A stretch of 64,000 nt of DNA from Paulownia fortunei (taxonomy: Eukaryota > Streptophyta > Magnoliopsida > Lamiales > Paulowniaceae). The position numbers and the translations under genes were made by a program. This document shows positions 53,528 through 64,000 of the stretch, one piece after another (position 1 is the first letter of the stretch; the number at the start of each line of letters is the position of its first letter). Below the pieces are notes generated by a model. It was not told the origin of the DNA. It searched no databases and saw nothing but the letters and a program-made list of their open reading frames with translations. The stretch is from NCBI GenBank assembly GCA_019321725.1, contig CM033113.1, positions 8,494,001 through 8,558,000 on the forward strand, in the 5' to 3' direction.

Positions 53528-53681
53528 GGTATTTCCAACAAATCACGAGAACCCCTAATTATTTGTGTATGTTGTAGAGGTATTTCCGAACAAATTAAGG
53601 TTACCCCTAATTGTTTGTGGATGTTGTAAAGGTATTTTCGAACAAATCACAATAATCCTAATTGTTTGTGTGTGTTGTAGG
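53528..53681 (+). repeat. Three-copy tandem repeat of 51-52 bp, LTR-like context
   Basis: Units start at 53528, 53579 and 53631, each containing GGTATTTCC or GGTATTTTCG, AACAAAT, CCTAATT and a TTTGTG..GTTGTA end. Just upstream are TATATAAATAC (about 53434) and CGACTTGAGTATCGGAGGGG (about 53510), which resembles the R/U5 region of plant gypsy-type LTRs. A solo or truncated LTR remnant is the likeliest origin. Confidence 0.6.
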
Positions 53682-54662
53682 TAAGAAGCCAATTAAAAAT
53701 TAATTGCTCAGAAGAGAAGTTGAGCACATGCGATAACCCCTTAGGAGTTGATCACATGCATGAAATTGACACTCGAAAATCTGAATTAATTTCATATAGG
53801 GGTACTTATCCATCATCCATACATTTGTTGTTTTTACAAAAGTTACCAACTTAATTAACTTGAAGTAATTTAATATAAAATAAATTGTTGAGAGAACTAC
53901 ATTTGTGTTTATAGTAGAAAATTCATAAAATATTTTTTCACAAAATGAAAAACGTTTGTAAACGGATCTAAGATTCAAGGACAAAATATACGAACAATTA
54001 TCACATTTATATTTGAAGGGAGTACCAAAAAAAAGAAAGAATATGTACTAATTTACGTAATTACTTCATTCCCTTTTCATATTATTCAAAAAATTGTAGA
54101 CTCGTATAATTATTACTTACCAAAGGTACAAAATTAATTTTTTTCATGAAAATAATTTATTTATTTTTAATTTTAACCTTTTGTCTATCAAATACTAACT
54201 ACTATCTCTAAACAACAATAGAGCTGCTGGGATTTCAATTTTTTTTTTTTGTTTTAGCTGTTGTCTTTTTAACCCCAAGTATTCCCATCTCCCAAAAGAC
54301 AAAAAAGGTTGGTGGGATTTAAAAAAATTGTGATAGCTTAGACTCCTAATTAGTATAATTAATATTTATAATAAAGACTTGCATTTCCAACATTTGACAA
54401 TTTCTTCAAAACAATAAAATATAAACCGCAAATTTTGAGACGTTTTATCCTTTGACTCCAGCCAGGAAACTGTGCTGAATATTGAGGTAGTCAGGTGGTT
54501 GTCATTAATGTTAATTAAGTGGATAAGCATTGTAATAATGGAGGGATTAAAGCGCTTAATCATGACATTCATCATGAGATCGTGGATAAGAGAAGCCACA
54601 GTACAGATAAAAGTGCGAGCCGCGGTCACACCTAACTTTAAGATTCCATGCTTAGCTCCTTT

Positions 54663-55480
54663 TCACACGGAGCGGCTCCGTAGCCACCTAATTTGAGCCT
54701 CGGCTTCTCCAGTTTTCATAATTTGATAGCTTGGATTGTCTTGTCCCAGAATGTTGTGTACAATATTCTTCTTAGGCACTTCACGTGGTAACTTCGATCT
54801 ATCAGAAGTCAAAACAACCTGCCAGGAGCAAATAAATTGAAGTAACAAAATTTAAGTACTTATCATTAAGAGATTATGGTCGAATTCCATTTTATTCAAA
54901 TTTATGCCTTGGAATTCAATATATGAACTACACAAGAAAACTAATGATATAATTTATTTATTTTTATCACAAATTAAATAGTAAAAGTAATTATATTTCA
55001 ATTATAATTACTAACAATTTCGATATATGAATATTGTCATATCAATGACAACACAAACATTATCGAATTGTCACTATGGTAATTTTTCTTATGACTAAAC
55101 TATGTATTTTTAACTGATAGTTTATATATAATTTTTGTATTACTAATTTTTAATAATGGCACTTTATATATCATTTTCATTTTTAAATTTGTAAAAAATA
55201 TTAATATAAGAAAATAAAATTTTTTATTGTTTATATACATATATCATATATATAATTAATGACAATTTTTATATTGTTATTTAAACTTTTGTCACACGCA
55301 TTATTTTTTCTTGCCATGATAAGATTTCAGGCATAAGCATTCGAAAAATTGATGCTTTTTTTTTTTCTTCATTGTGGAACATATATGTAGAAGCGATCAG
55401 AATTTCCAACAATGTTTTATTCAACCCTAAAATTAAAGAAAAGATTTAAAAAAAATGAATAGTAGTTTTGAAGACTTACA
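54663..55480 (-). pseudogene. Orphan 3'-terminal exon(s) of an unidentified gene
   Basis: A clean exon at 54818-54663 begins after CTGGCAG and encodes 51 residues, starting VVLTSDRSKLPREVPKKN and including GEAEAQIRWLRSRSV before the stop. Upstream on the same strand a strong donor ACT|GTAAGT at 55480 closes a short stretch reading HSCLEDNFNSNT in the matching phase. No earlier exons were found before the next gene. The residue composition looks truly protein-coding, unlike the surrounding DNA, but I do not recognise the family. It may be a captured or truncated gene end. Confidence 0.35.
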
Positions 55481-56737
55481 GTGTTACTGTTGAAGTTATC
55501 TTCAAGGCATGAATGGCTGAATCACTCTGGCTAACTCTTGCATAAAAACAAGAACTTGTTGAGATTGAAATTGACAAAATATATCAAAAACCAATTTACC
55601 AAATTTCTCTTTTGTTTAGTACATCATGAATGGGTTTATGTTCTTCTTAACGACAGTCATCCCAAACTGAACAAAAATTTAGGCTAGTTATTTAGTTTGA
55701 TCTTAATTAAGAATATAGTCATTTTTTCCATCCTATTTTCTGTTTCCTAAACTTAGTAGTATCATGAATTTTCCATTCCGGCTAGAATTATTCGTATTTT
55801 ACGAAAGATTGTGCTGCGGCTGATTTACTTGCTAAAATATTGCATGAGAATCCTTAGCTTTGTTCGATTTCATTTCCATTCAAGCATTTTCCTTCTTCAA
55901 AAATTAAAATATGTTTACCACTTGTATTTTTTAAAAATAATATTTATTTTTCAAAAATATCAATTATCCATTATAGTTTTGAAATAATCCTATATCATAC
56001 CATACCTTACTAACTAAAGTAAATAATTTTATACCCTACTAACTATAACAGATAACATTAACAAAATATTTACGGTAAAAAATATTCCCAAAATACGTCA
56101 TATTATTTATTTCTAACAAAATATCCACACATTTTCATTCTTATATATTCTTCAATCCCACTACGAAAATAAATTATTTTTAATTTGTACTCTTTTCTAA
56201 TTGGATAGAATTTTTAATTGGACTATTATTTATATTATTTATTGTATTATATTAATTATCATTATGTACAAACTTAATAAAAGATACTAACATATAAAAG
56301 AGTGTTAATTTTATACATAATTAGAGATGTTATAATAAAAGATTTGTTGTGTTTTCAAACAGTCTTGTGATGATAATTTGTATTTTTATTCAAACAATTA
56401 GAAAATAATTAGATAACTTCAAAAGGTGACACCTCAAAAACTTTGAAACAATCTTTGCGTGACTTGGCTGATTGGCATGGTTCTCCAATGAATCCATCCG
56501 GGTCAAGCAATCTCACATCCGTTCAATGCTGGCGGTTTTTAAAACATTAAATTGCACTTTCATCAAACAATTTTAAGCAAATCAAACAAGCCAGGACAGT
56601 AGCCAAGCTGAGCTGAGCCACGGGTCCCTTCAATTCAACGACTCAGTGGGCGGTGGCGTCACCTAATTAGCCTTGAGCCAACCCGAAATAGGTGGACGGG
56701 CCCCACATAGAACAACCTCCCGCCCCACCCAGCCTCT
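55481..56737. other. Intergenic DNA and promoter of the MGNC gene
   Basis: Mostly AT-rich; the last 300 bases are GC-richer and hold the promoter of the downstream gene. A short plus-strand frame near 55805-55855 reads KDCAAADLLAK, reminiscent of an RNase H end in non-LTR elements, but is too short to call. Confidence 0.45.
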
Positions 56738-56746
56738 TTTATATAT
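56738..56746 (+). promoter_or_regulatory. TATA box of the MGNC gene
   Basis: TTTATATAT lies about 125 bases upstream of the ATG at 56872, after a C-rich stretch. Confidence 0.55.
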
Positions 56747-56813
56747 CACCCACCTCTCATTCACCCAAAACCTTCCACTCTCAAAAATCTATACATACAA
56801 CCCACAAATATAG

Positions 56814-56838
56814 ACACACACACACACACACACACACA
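56814..56838 (+). repeat. (AC)n microsatellite in the 5' UTR
   Basis: An uninterrupted AC run of 25 bases falls between the TATA box and the ATG, so it should be transcribed in the leader. Confidence 0.9.
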
Positions 56839-56871
56839 GATTAACTGAAAAAAAAACAGAGTAGCTGTAGT

Positions 56872-57218
56872 ATGGGAAATTGCATAAGGAAAGAATCCTC
56901 TGCGAATGGGGTGGTGATGACTGGGGCTCATTCGGGTCGGGTGATAAAACCCGAACCTGTGGAAATCTGTCGTCGACGGAATACCTGCAGGAGAGCAGTC
57001 TTCTTGGAGAAAGCAAAGGCGTTTTATCTTCTTCTTTAGCAGCAGGAACGGAGGTAAAGATCAAAATCTCAAAGAAACAGTTGGAGAAACTGTTGAAAAA
57101 TGCGGACGTTGAAGGGCTATCGGTGCAACAAGTGTTGGCTCAATTGATGAACGTCGGCGATCGGTTTGAGGACCATCAACGGTCATGGAGGCCTGCTCTG
57201 CAGAGTATACCTGAATGA
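56872..57218 (+). CDS. PADRE-type (DUF4228-like) MGNC protein, one frameshift
   Basis: A short intronless gene. The start reads MGNCIRKESSA, giving Gly2 and Cys4 for myristoylation and palmitoylation. The rest is in another frame: WGGDDWGSFGSGDK, then EVKIKISKKQLEKLLKNADV, VQQVLAQLMN and the ending HQRSWRPALQSIPE. Plant proteins of this group, about 110-120 residues, have exactly this order: MGNC...WGGDDW...KKQLE.LL...RSWRPALQSIPE. The two parts join between GCG (56902-56904) and AATGG; one base is missing there. Uncorrected, the ATG frame stops at a TAG near 57037 before the conserved C-terminus. With one extra base the protein is 115 residues. Members respond to pathogen and abiotic stress, with no known enzymatic activity. 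Confidence 0.83.
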
Positions 57219-58359
57219 TAGATGATGAGGCTAATTGAGTCAATTCACGTCTGCGCAGATTTAGAGAATCCTTCTGCCTCTGTACATCCGAATTTATCCT
57301 TTGAATTACTTAATAGGATTGTTTTGTCACTTGTAGTGGAAATTATAAATGGGGGGATAGAAGGGTTTTGTTGAAAATATTAGAGACTTTTAGGTAGGTA
57401 GGAAGTTGGAGCAAAGTTTATTTTTATTTTTTATTTTTTATTTTTGTAAAGTTGGATTTGATTTGATTTCAGTGGTTTAGAATGATTTGTTAGGGCAGGG
57501 TTATGATTTGACATATTATATTGAATATTTTATTTTTTATTTTATATTTAATTTTATATTTTATTTATATATACATACTAAATATATATAATTTATATTA
57601 AATAAATATCATGCATTTATAATATAAAATATAAAAAAAATAAATGATTCGAGTTCAGTTAAAGATATTCATGGTAGAACGAGCCAATTTGAAATTTTAC
57701 AATAAAGTGATAAGCGGAATTGTCATAAAAGAACTTATTAGTAAATTAATAGATCATTTTATCAAACATTTTTAGTGTCCTATAAATTTTTGTTACAAAT
57801 TTAACTTAGCTGAATAGCTCTAAGTGATCCTCTTGACATTGTGAATTTTTAAATTACCAAACAATAAGACTCACTTCCATTTACCTAATTATTTTCCAAC
57901 TTTAGTGTCGTGTTAGCAAATAGTAAGACGTTAAACTATCTAGCTTGTTATTAACGGATTATACTAATTAGATGATATTTTTAAGCTTTAAGTTGTTTAT
58001 TTATAGTTGTTATGTTGTTTAATATTGTGGGTAATTTTTTTTTAAATAAAACTTATTCACTAAAAATAATAAAATGATTGATTAAAAGCAATAATAAGAC
58101 AATAAAGTTAGACGTAGTGTAGTGTTATTCAAATGCAAATTATTTTGTCGATGGTGGGTAAAAGATAAAGAAATCCTGAAGCTCTGTCGACATTTTCAAC
58201 GTCCAACACCAAGTGAGTGCCATGATGTGACCCAATTTCATAGGACTTGCGAAGAATCGGTTTAGACAACTCCAGTTTAAGTTGGTTGCTATAATCAACA
58301 TTATGTTATCTTCTTGGATTATTCCAAAGAAGTTGACAATCACATCTGTATGTGATTCT

Positions 58360-58416
<57 letters not shown>

Positions 58417-60421
58417 TTGGTTGACTTTTTTTTCATTTATTTAATAAGCAAAAATCCCAAATTATATTTGTTTTGGGTTGTTTTTACTGAAAATCGGCCA
58501 AAATTATCTAACTCTTTCCACCCAAAAAATGCCTCAAGTCCTATTCCTCGTATTTTTAAATGTACTTTGAAAAATATATATCCATCTTTCATTCAATCAT
58601 TTCATAATTTTTCCAACCTCTTGATTCAATGATAGCTACTAATTCTTATTATCAGTATTTTTAATATTTTTATAATTAAATTAATAAATCGATCTAATGA
58701 CAATTGATTATATTTTTTTATTATATTATGTAAAATAATAATATAATAGATTAATTGTTATATAATATATTTTAAGTGTAAAAAAAATATATAAAAAATA
58801 TTAACAAAACATAAAATTCAAATAATCATATAAAAATAACAAAATATAAAATTTAAATTTTTAAAAAATAAAAAAATTAATAAAATAAAAATCGGTCAAA
58901 CTAGAAATTCAATTATATATATCTAATCGAACCGAACCGATGTCTGATTTTTAATTAAATAGGTTGAACCGATCGATTCGAATCGGTATTCAAAATATTG
59001 CTTATTAGCAAATGTAACGTTAATATAGAATCTACCATCCATAATATATTATTAAAATATCTAATTTCCATAAAATATTAATTATAAATCTTACTAGTAC
59101 TAAAATCACTTAATATATATATATATATATATATTATACACTATGAAAATAATTTCATTGAAAAAAATGAACTAAACATAATTTTATATTTATCATGTTC
59201 TTTTGTTGTAGAAATCTGAAAAATATACATAATTAAACTCATTCTCACTCTTATAAATTTTATATCATGAGAATAATAATCTAAATTTATTTAATTTTTC
59301 ACACACATACTAATAAAACTACAATAAAAATGTTGGAAATAGCAATTCTCACTTTTAAAAAAAACAAACAAACAAACGAACCCATAATGTTTAAAGTAAA
59401 AAGGGACTAAACTGCTTATAGAACTTAAAAGTATTTACCAAATAAGATAAGAGTTTGTATATTTTTACGCGATCATACATGATTCAAATTTAAGTTGGGC
59501 CCTTGACCTTCTTGTCAACCGTCATATGCATATAAAAGTAGACCATTACATGATCTCCACGTGGCCAAATAAGCAACTATAAATACTTCCCAAGCATATG
59601 GCCATACAGTAAGCAAACATAAAACTTTCTTTTATTACTCCGACCTCATTAAAATTTCTAAAATTCTGCCTTATTTTGAAAATATAATTGAACATCATTT
59701 CAATAAACCTAATAATTTATGAGTTTTCAGAACATTCTTGTCCCTGAAATTTCAAGATCGGTGTTTTAGATTAAATTTCAAAAACCTTACGGTTACTTCA
59801 GTTTGAGTGAGACTATATCAAATTTTGAGTGCTCAAACATCCTAAAAATAGTCATGCTATCATTTTGGGATGAGAATGGGATTGATCAAAATCCAAACCC
59901 ATTTAATTTGAAATGAATTTTATCAGTATAAATGGGTTTGAATTGAATTTTAAGTTTTTTATTATCAAATCAGATTCGACAAAGGTTCAATTCGTTTATT
60001 TTTTAATTTTTTTAATATATATATATATATATTTATATAATATTTTTTAATTACAAAGTTTAATAGTATTAAGTTTGGTGTGAATTTGGATATAAATCCT
60101 TAAGCAAACCAAGCTAAACCCAATCCATTGCTATTTTTATTTTGATCCAAATTCCCTAGATACCATAGCTCTAAATTGATATAATTTGTTTTAAATTATG
60201 TCAGTTTTTAAATATTGTAAAAGGAAGATTAAGTTTCGGGGAAAAATAAAAACATGAAGGAACTAATATAGTAAATTATAATTTCGGCCCCCCTCAAAAA
60301 AAGGAAAAAAAAAAGAAATGAAATGAAAAAAAGAATGTCATGAAGAATTTCTAGAGCTCTTTTGGATTGAACTTCATCTTCGTAGCTAAAACGCGCCACT
60401 CTTTTTAATTTCTCACATTTC
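57219..60421. other. MGNC gene 3' UTR and gene-poor intergenic DNA
   Basis: The first few hundred bases are the probable 3' UTR. The rest is AT-rich, with TA repeats near 59110 and 60018 and AATCGAACCG-type words near 58920-58990. No gene was supported. Confidence 0.5.
58363..58412 (+). repeat. (GA)n microsatellite
   Basis: Twenty-five uninterrupted GA units. Open frames across it, poly-Arg-Glu or poly-Ser-Leu, are artefacts of the repeat. Confidence 0.95.
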
Positions 60422-60430
60422 TTGGCGCCA
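60422..60430 (+). promoter_or_regulatory. E2F-like site upstream of the nuclear-protein gene
   Basis: TTGGCGCCA, a palindromic WTTSSCSS-type E2F/DP site, lies about 100 bases before the ATG at 60526. A related GCGCC is near 60393. This suggests S-phase linked transcription, from motif evidence alone. Confidence 0.4.
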
Positions 60431-60525
60431 GACGCCCAACTTTGAAAATCACACGTCCAATTTCCCATCAATCCCACAATTTTCACCTTTATAATAAAGA
60501 ACCCCACACCACTATTTTTCTTGTC

Positions 60526-63522
60526 ATGGCGGATTATGATTTTGAGCCTCCATCCTTCTCTCTGGGGCTCGATTTGGACCTCCATTCGGAGCCACAGCCT
60601 ACCCCTCGACCCGATCCATTATTTCAACCAGCTAAACGGCCTTCAACTGCTGCCAATCTCCGGACAATCGAAGAAAACGACGACGATTTCGAATCCTCTG
60701 TTAGGGTATCCGACCCACCTCGGGCCTTCAAAAGGCTCCGCCGTGGACCCACGGCCCGGCTCACATCCGAGGCCCGAAAGGTGGAGTCTGAGGATGGGCT
60801 GTGCAATGTGGATGACGAGATTGAGGATTTCTCTTCCGAGGAAGATTGGCCCAGAGGTATTAAAAGATTCCATCTTTCATATAGTTTCTTTGTTGGTCAG
60901 TTCAATAAAATAGGGTTTTTCTTTTAATAAAATTGGGAATTGTCTGTTAGTTGGAATGTGTTTTCAATCCAAATCAGATGAATACTTAAATGTGGAGCTT
61001 TGGATTTACTTTAGATAGACTTAGATATAAGTTATGATGATGCTTGCATGAGTACTTTGTATATGGAATGTCTTTCTTTTTCTTTTCAAATATAGGACAA
61101 ATAAAAAAAAAAACTCGTTGAATTAAAGAATCTGATGTTCAATATCATCGAATTTTGACGGAGCAGGTTGTTTATGTGCATATATTTTCCTTATGACTCT
61201 AGCTTAATGTAGAACATATCAAGTAAAATATTACATTCGCATGATGAATTTTATATTTTCTGCACCCTAGGTGTATGCTACATTAGTCACCTGCAACATG
61301 AGCAGATTGAGGTTCTAGACATTTAAAACAGAAAAAGTTGGATTTCATTTGGTTGTGTCGAAGCAGCAAAACATTCATATTGCAGTGATACAGCTTCTGT
61401 GATTACTCATTTCCATCCTAATATGAAAACTTCCATTGCTTTTGTAACTGGGAATACTACAATTGCTATTGTTGCTAGGAGAACTGTAGAAGATGTATCT
61501 TTGAGGAAATGTTGTGCTTCTAAAATTAGACATAACAAACAGTGAGATTCACCAAGATGAGAACATAATTTACCTTGGGAAGTATGGCTTGAATGTGAAG
61601 ATCTCACGTACCCCTATTGAAGATCCTCACAACAAGCAGAACACAGTTGCGACACTCTTGGAAGTCTAATACTCTCAACACTTCTGAACTTGATTCTGTG
61701 CTAGCAGTTCATTTTTAATGTTTTGACACTATACAGGGGCTCTATAATCCACCAACATGTCAAAAAATCATATTTGTCATGTTGGACACTTGCCGGACAT
61801 GACACTCTTTTAACATGTGTTTGACACACTACCTGACATGTCCATAATTATAAAAAATAAAAAAAATCCAATGTTGTGTTGGAAATACCATCAACAGTGT
61901 GTGCGACATGATTCAGACGCATGGGGCTCTTTTCATATATTTTGGAAAGTATACGATTGACAAAAAAAATTACCTAAAAATTGAAATTTTCTAAAGCTAC
62001 TTGAAAAAATTGGGTTGCATCATATAAAACTACTTTTTGTCTTCACATTTATTTATGAAAATCTAAACTTTTTTTTTTTTTGCTTTTTGTTTGCTGGAGT
62101 ACATAGTTTACATATCACATTAGTAAAATTCGGACATAATCACGGACATGAATTTCTTTTTCTTTGTACTCACATTGATGTCTTTATAAATCTATTACCA
62201 ATTACATATTTATATGTATATATATGCATGTTACATGTATATATTTACATGAATACTTGTATAATAGAAAGATATTTTGATATATTGGACAGTTGTGTCA
62301 GAGCTGTGTCGTGTTCAATTTTTTTTTAAGAAAATGCCGAGTTGTGTCAGTGCATCATGGATGGTGCCACATTAAAAAGCTTTTTGCAAAATGACCTCTT
62401 CATCTAAAAACCTGATGCTTGCACTTGAGTGTGTGTGGTTAGTCGCATCTGCTTCTAACTTTATAGGTAGTTGTTTGACCAGCCATTCTATGTATTTGTT
62501 GATACTGATATTGGTTCTTTGTTTAATAGCAGGCAATCTTCCTGCCAATTCTGTATGTAGCAGCTCAAAGCCTTCACTACATGGACAGAGGGTTGTGACT
62601 TTAGAATCTGGAAACCAATGGAAATCAAGAAAGGGCAAAGAAGTTTCAAGTGCTTCGGCTTCTGTCAATGTGGAAAAAAAAGGCAGCAACGTGATATTTC
62701 CAAAATTAACTGTGAGTCCTCTGAGAAGATTCCAGTTGATTGATTCTGATTCTGATGATCCTTCCGTGATTGAAGACACAGGCAAAGAAGGGCCTCGTGT
62801 AATTTTGTCTCCAAGGGACAAACAATCCGATTCTAGTAAACATGCAGCTTTGAGCAACCTGGGGACGAAAAAAGCATCAGTTGGCAAGTACCAAAATGAG
62901 GACTTATGGAAAGAATTCTGTTCAGAGAAGAGTTCCCGCATTCCTACACCTGCTTTTGATGAGGTCTGTGAAGAATATTTCACAAATGTGAAAAATAAGA
63001 GTAAACTTGGCTGTCAGGACACTAACAATGGGAGGAAATGGGATGAGGCTTCTCTTCCTCCTGCTCATTGCTACTTTTTCCACAAGGATTCAAGAATTCA
63101 GAAACTAGTTCGTGACCGTTTACCCTATTTCTTCCCCTTGGAAGCAGGGAACAACCAAGAATACCAGCAACAAAATGTATCAGTAATTGATTACATGTAA
63201 GATTATTAACTTTTTTAGTTTTTGTTATTTTTTCTTTTATATGTATAAATTTTGCATTTGAATCTGTGCATTTGTCTCCAGGGGTCAGTTTGGTCATGAA
63301 GACAATTCTAAGCAAACAGACCGGAGGCAAAATGTTGAGAAAAGCTCCACAAGAAGCAAGAAAAATGTTAAAAAATCGCAGGTTGACAGCGTATCACAAG
63401 ATTCCAGGAACTGGGTGAATCCTAGAAGTTGTGCTGGACTTCAAAAAAATGCTGGCAGCAGAAGGGTGCAAGCAGTCAGTAAATCTGCTGGTCACTGGTA
63501 CACTGGCTCAGACGGGCAACGA
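60526..63522 (+). CDS. Uncharacterised plant nuclear-type protein, 5' part
   Basis: Three exons are visible: 60526-60856, 62533-63196 and 63282-63522, in phase, giving 412 codons; the gene continues past the right edge. The N-terminus is acidic (MADYDFEPPSFSLGLDLDLH) and followed by a basic cluster AFKRLRRGPTARL that could be a nuclear localisation signal. Exon 2 contains FQLIDSDSDDPSVIEDTGKE and a region LPPAHCYFFHKDSRIQKLVR, DRLPYFFPLE. Exon 3 ends GHWYTGSDGQR. I recall this order from an unnamed plant-specific protein family with these conserved blocks, but know no function for it. The first intron is 1.7 kb and the gene looks intact. A nuclear, possibly replication-linked, role is inferred only. 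Confidence 0.68.
60857..62532 (+). other. Long first intron of the nuclear-protein gene
   Basis: The donor G|GTATTA and acceptor TAGCAG|GC join in phase (DWPR-GNLPAN). At 61380-61660 the sequence is less AT-rich and reads like a broken coding fragment (HFHPNMKTSIAFVTGNTTIA), perhaps a WD-repeat type pseudogene. From 61750 to 62340 words like GGACATG and TGTGTC recur. No intact gene is present. Confidence 0.4.
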
Positions 63523-64000
63523 GTAAGTGAAACTTTAGTTTGCACATAATAAGATGGTCCCATTTCTGTAACTAACATTTCTCTGTCCTTTCTTGTTTAA
63601 TACTTGTAACTTGCGAAATATCCCCGTGCTGTGAGTTCTTTAAACTCTAGGGACAGCTGTTATAAATATATTTGTTTCAGATGATTGAGTTTTTTATCAA
63701 GACTAGTTTCAGTATTAGCTGTGAATCCTTTCAGTACTTTCTATTTCTGGTTGCAACAAAGACAATGCTAACCACATTTACACGCATATGATGCAATGTT
63801 AATGAGATTTCTGCCCCAAAAATGATATAGATAAAACTGCTGACATGGTTTGTTACTCTCAGAAAAATCCTTTAGCTAGCACCATTTATTCTCTTCTTTG
63901 CTAGTTACCAGCTGTGGAGTATTATTATGGCCCCTTCACCAGGCTCTTCCTTTTTTTGGGATTTATGTTTCTTTTTTTGGTATTATTACCAAATTGTTAA
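63523..64000 (+). other. Intron running off the window
   Basis: The sequence after the donor CGA|GTAAGT has no exon that continues the protein in phase. The next exon lies outside the window. Confidence 0.5.

Larger units (their letters stand above)
50956..54662. other. Gene-poor intergenic DNA
   Basis: No gene could be supported. The interval holds a GC-richer patch with several GCCCA/TGGGC words at 51880-51970, a MITE-like element, a C-rich tract and a triple repeat, listed separately. Confidence 0.5.

Noticed and set aside
55796..55857. RNase H-like remnant of a non-LTR element (KDCAAADLLAK)
   Set aside because: Too short and isolated to separate from chance similarity.
58140..58632. Open frames with Arg-Glu or Ser-Leu repeats
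   Set aside because: They are produced by the (GA)n microsatellite at 58363-58412.
61380..61660. Possible WD-repeat pseudogene fragment in the last gene's first intron
   Set aside because: Frames are broken and no motif is clear enough; kept only as a remark.

Overview
The window is nuclear DNA of a flowering plant, most likely a eudicot. Genes have many short phase-matched exons with GT..AG introns, the intergenic DNA is very AT-rich, and the products are plant types: an augmin subunit, a CDPK, a chloroplast RIDA, a NEP1-interacting RING protein and a PADRE-type MGNC protein. A decayed Ty1/copia element and MITE-like elements add to this. I cannot name the species. I found no tRNA, rRNA, CRISPR, phage or bacterial feature.

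Layout. 165-3082 (+): last nine exons of augmin subunit 4. 6231-6964 (+): eIF1/SUI1 with an intron in its 5' UTR. 8152-14245 (-): degenerate Ty1/copia element with two diverged LTRs, a mutated reverse transcriptase centre and a broken gag zinc knuckle. 14840-18526 (-): complete eight-exon calcium-dependent protein kinase of 522 residues. 20845-25679 (-): large RS/serine-rich protein with a C-terminal RRM, interrupted by a 1-nt frameshift in a homopolymer. 34177-36258 (+): membrane RING-H2 protein resembling NEP1-interacting proteins. 37458-41585 (+): chloroplast RIDA. 43420-46590 (-): coiled-coil protein of the BRANCHLESS TRICHOME/USO1-like family. 46591-56737: gene-poor DNA with duplications, a MITE-like element and one orphan terminal exon. 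56872-57218 (+): small MGNC protein, also carrying a 1-nt frameshift. 60526 to beyond the right edge (+): 5' part of an uncharacterised nuclear-type protein.

The genes are unrelated housekeeping, signalling and RNA-processing loci with separate promoters. There is no operon-like or clustered pathway.

I did not find a clearly new biological system. The observations most worth following are the RS/RRM protein with imperfect internal repeats and its frameshift, the similar single-base loss in the MGNC gene, an ~800 bp foldback sequence at 32403-33209, a perfect 18-bp hairpin at 42515-42560, and a G-box set inside paired CGCG boxes upstream of the RS/RRM gene. All coordinates come from reading splice junctions by eye. 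Family names come from recalled family features, not from a search.
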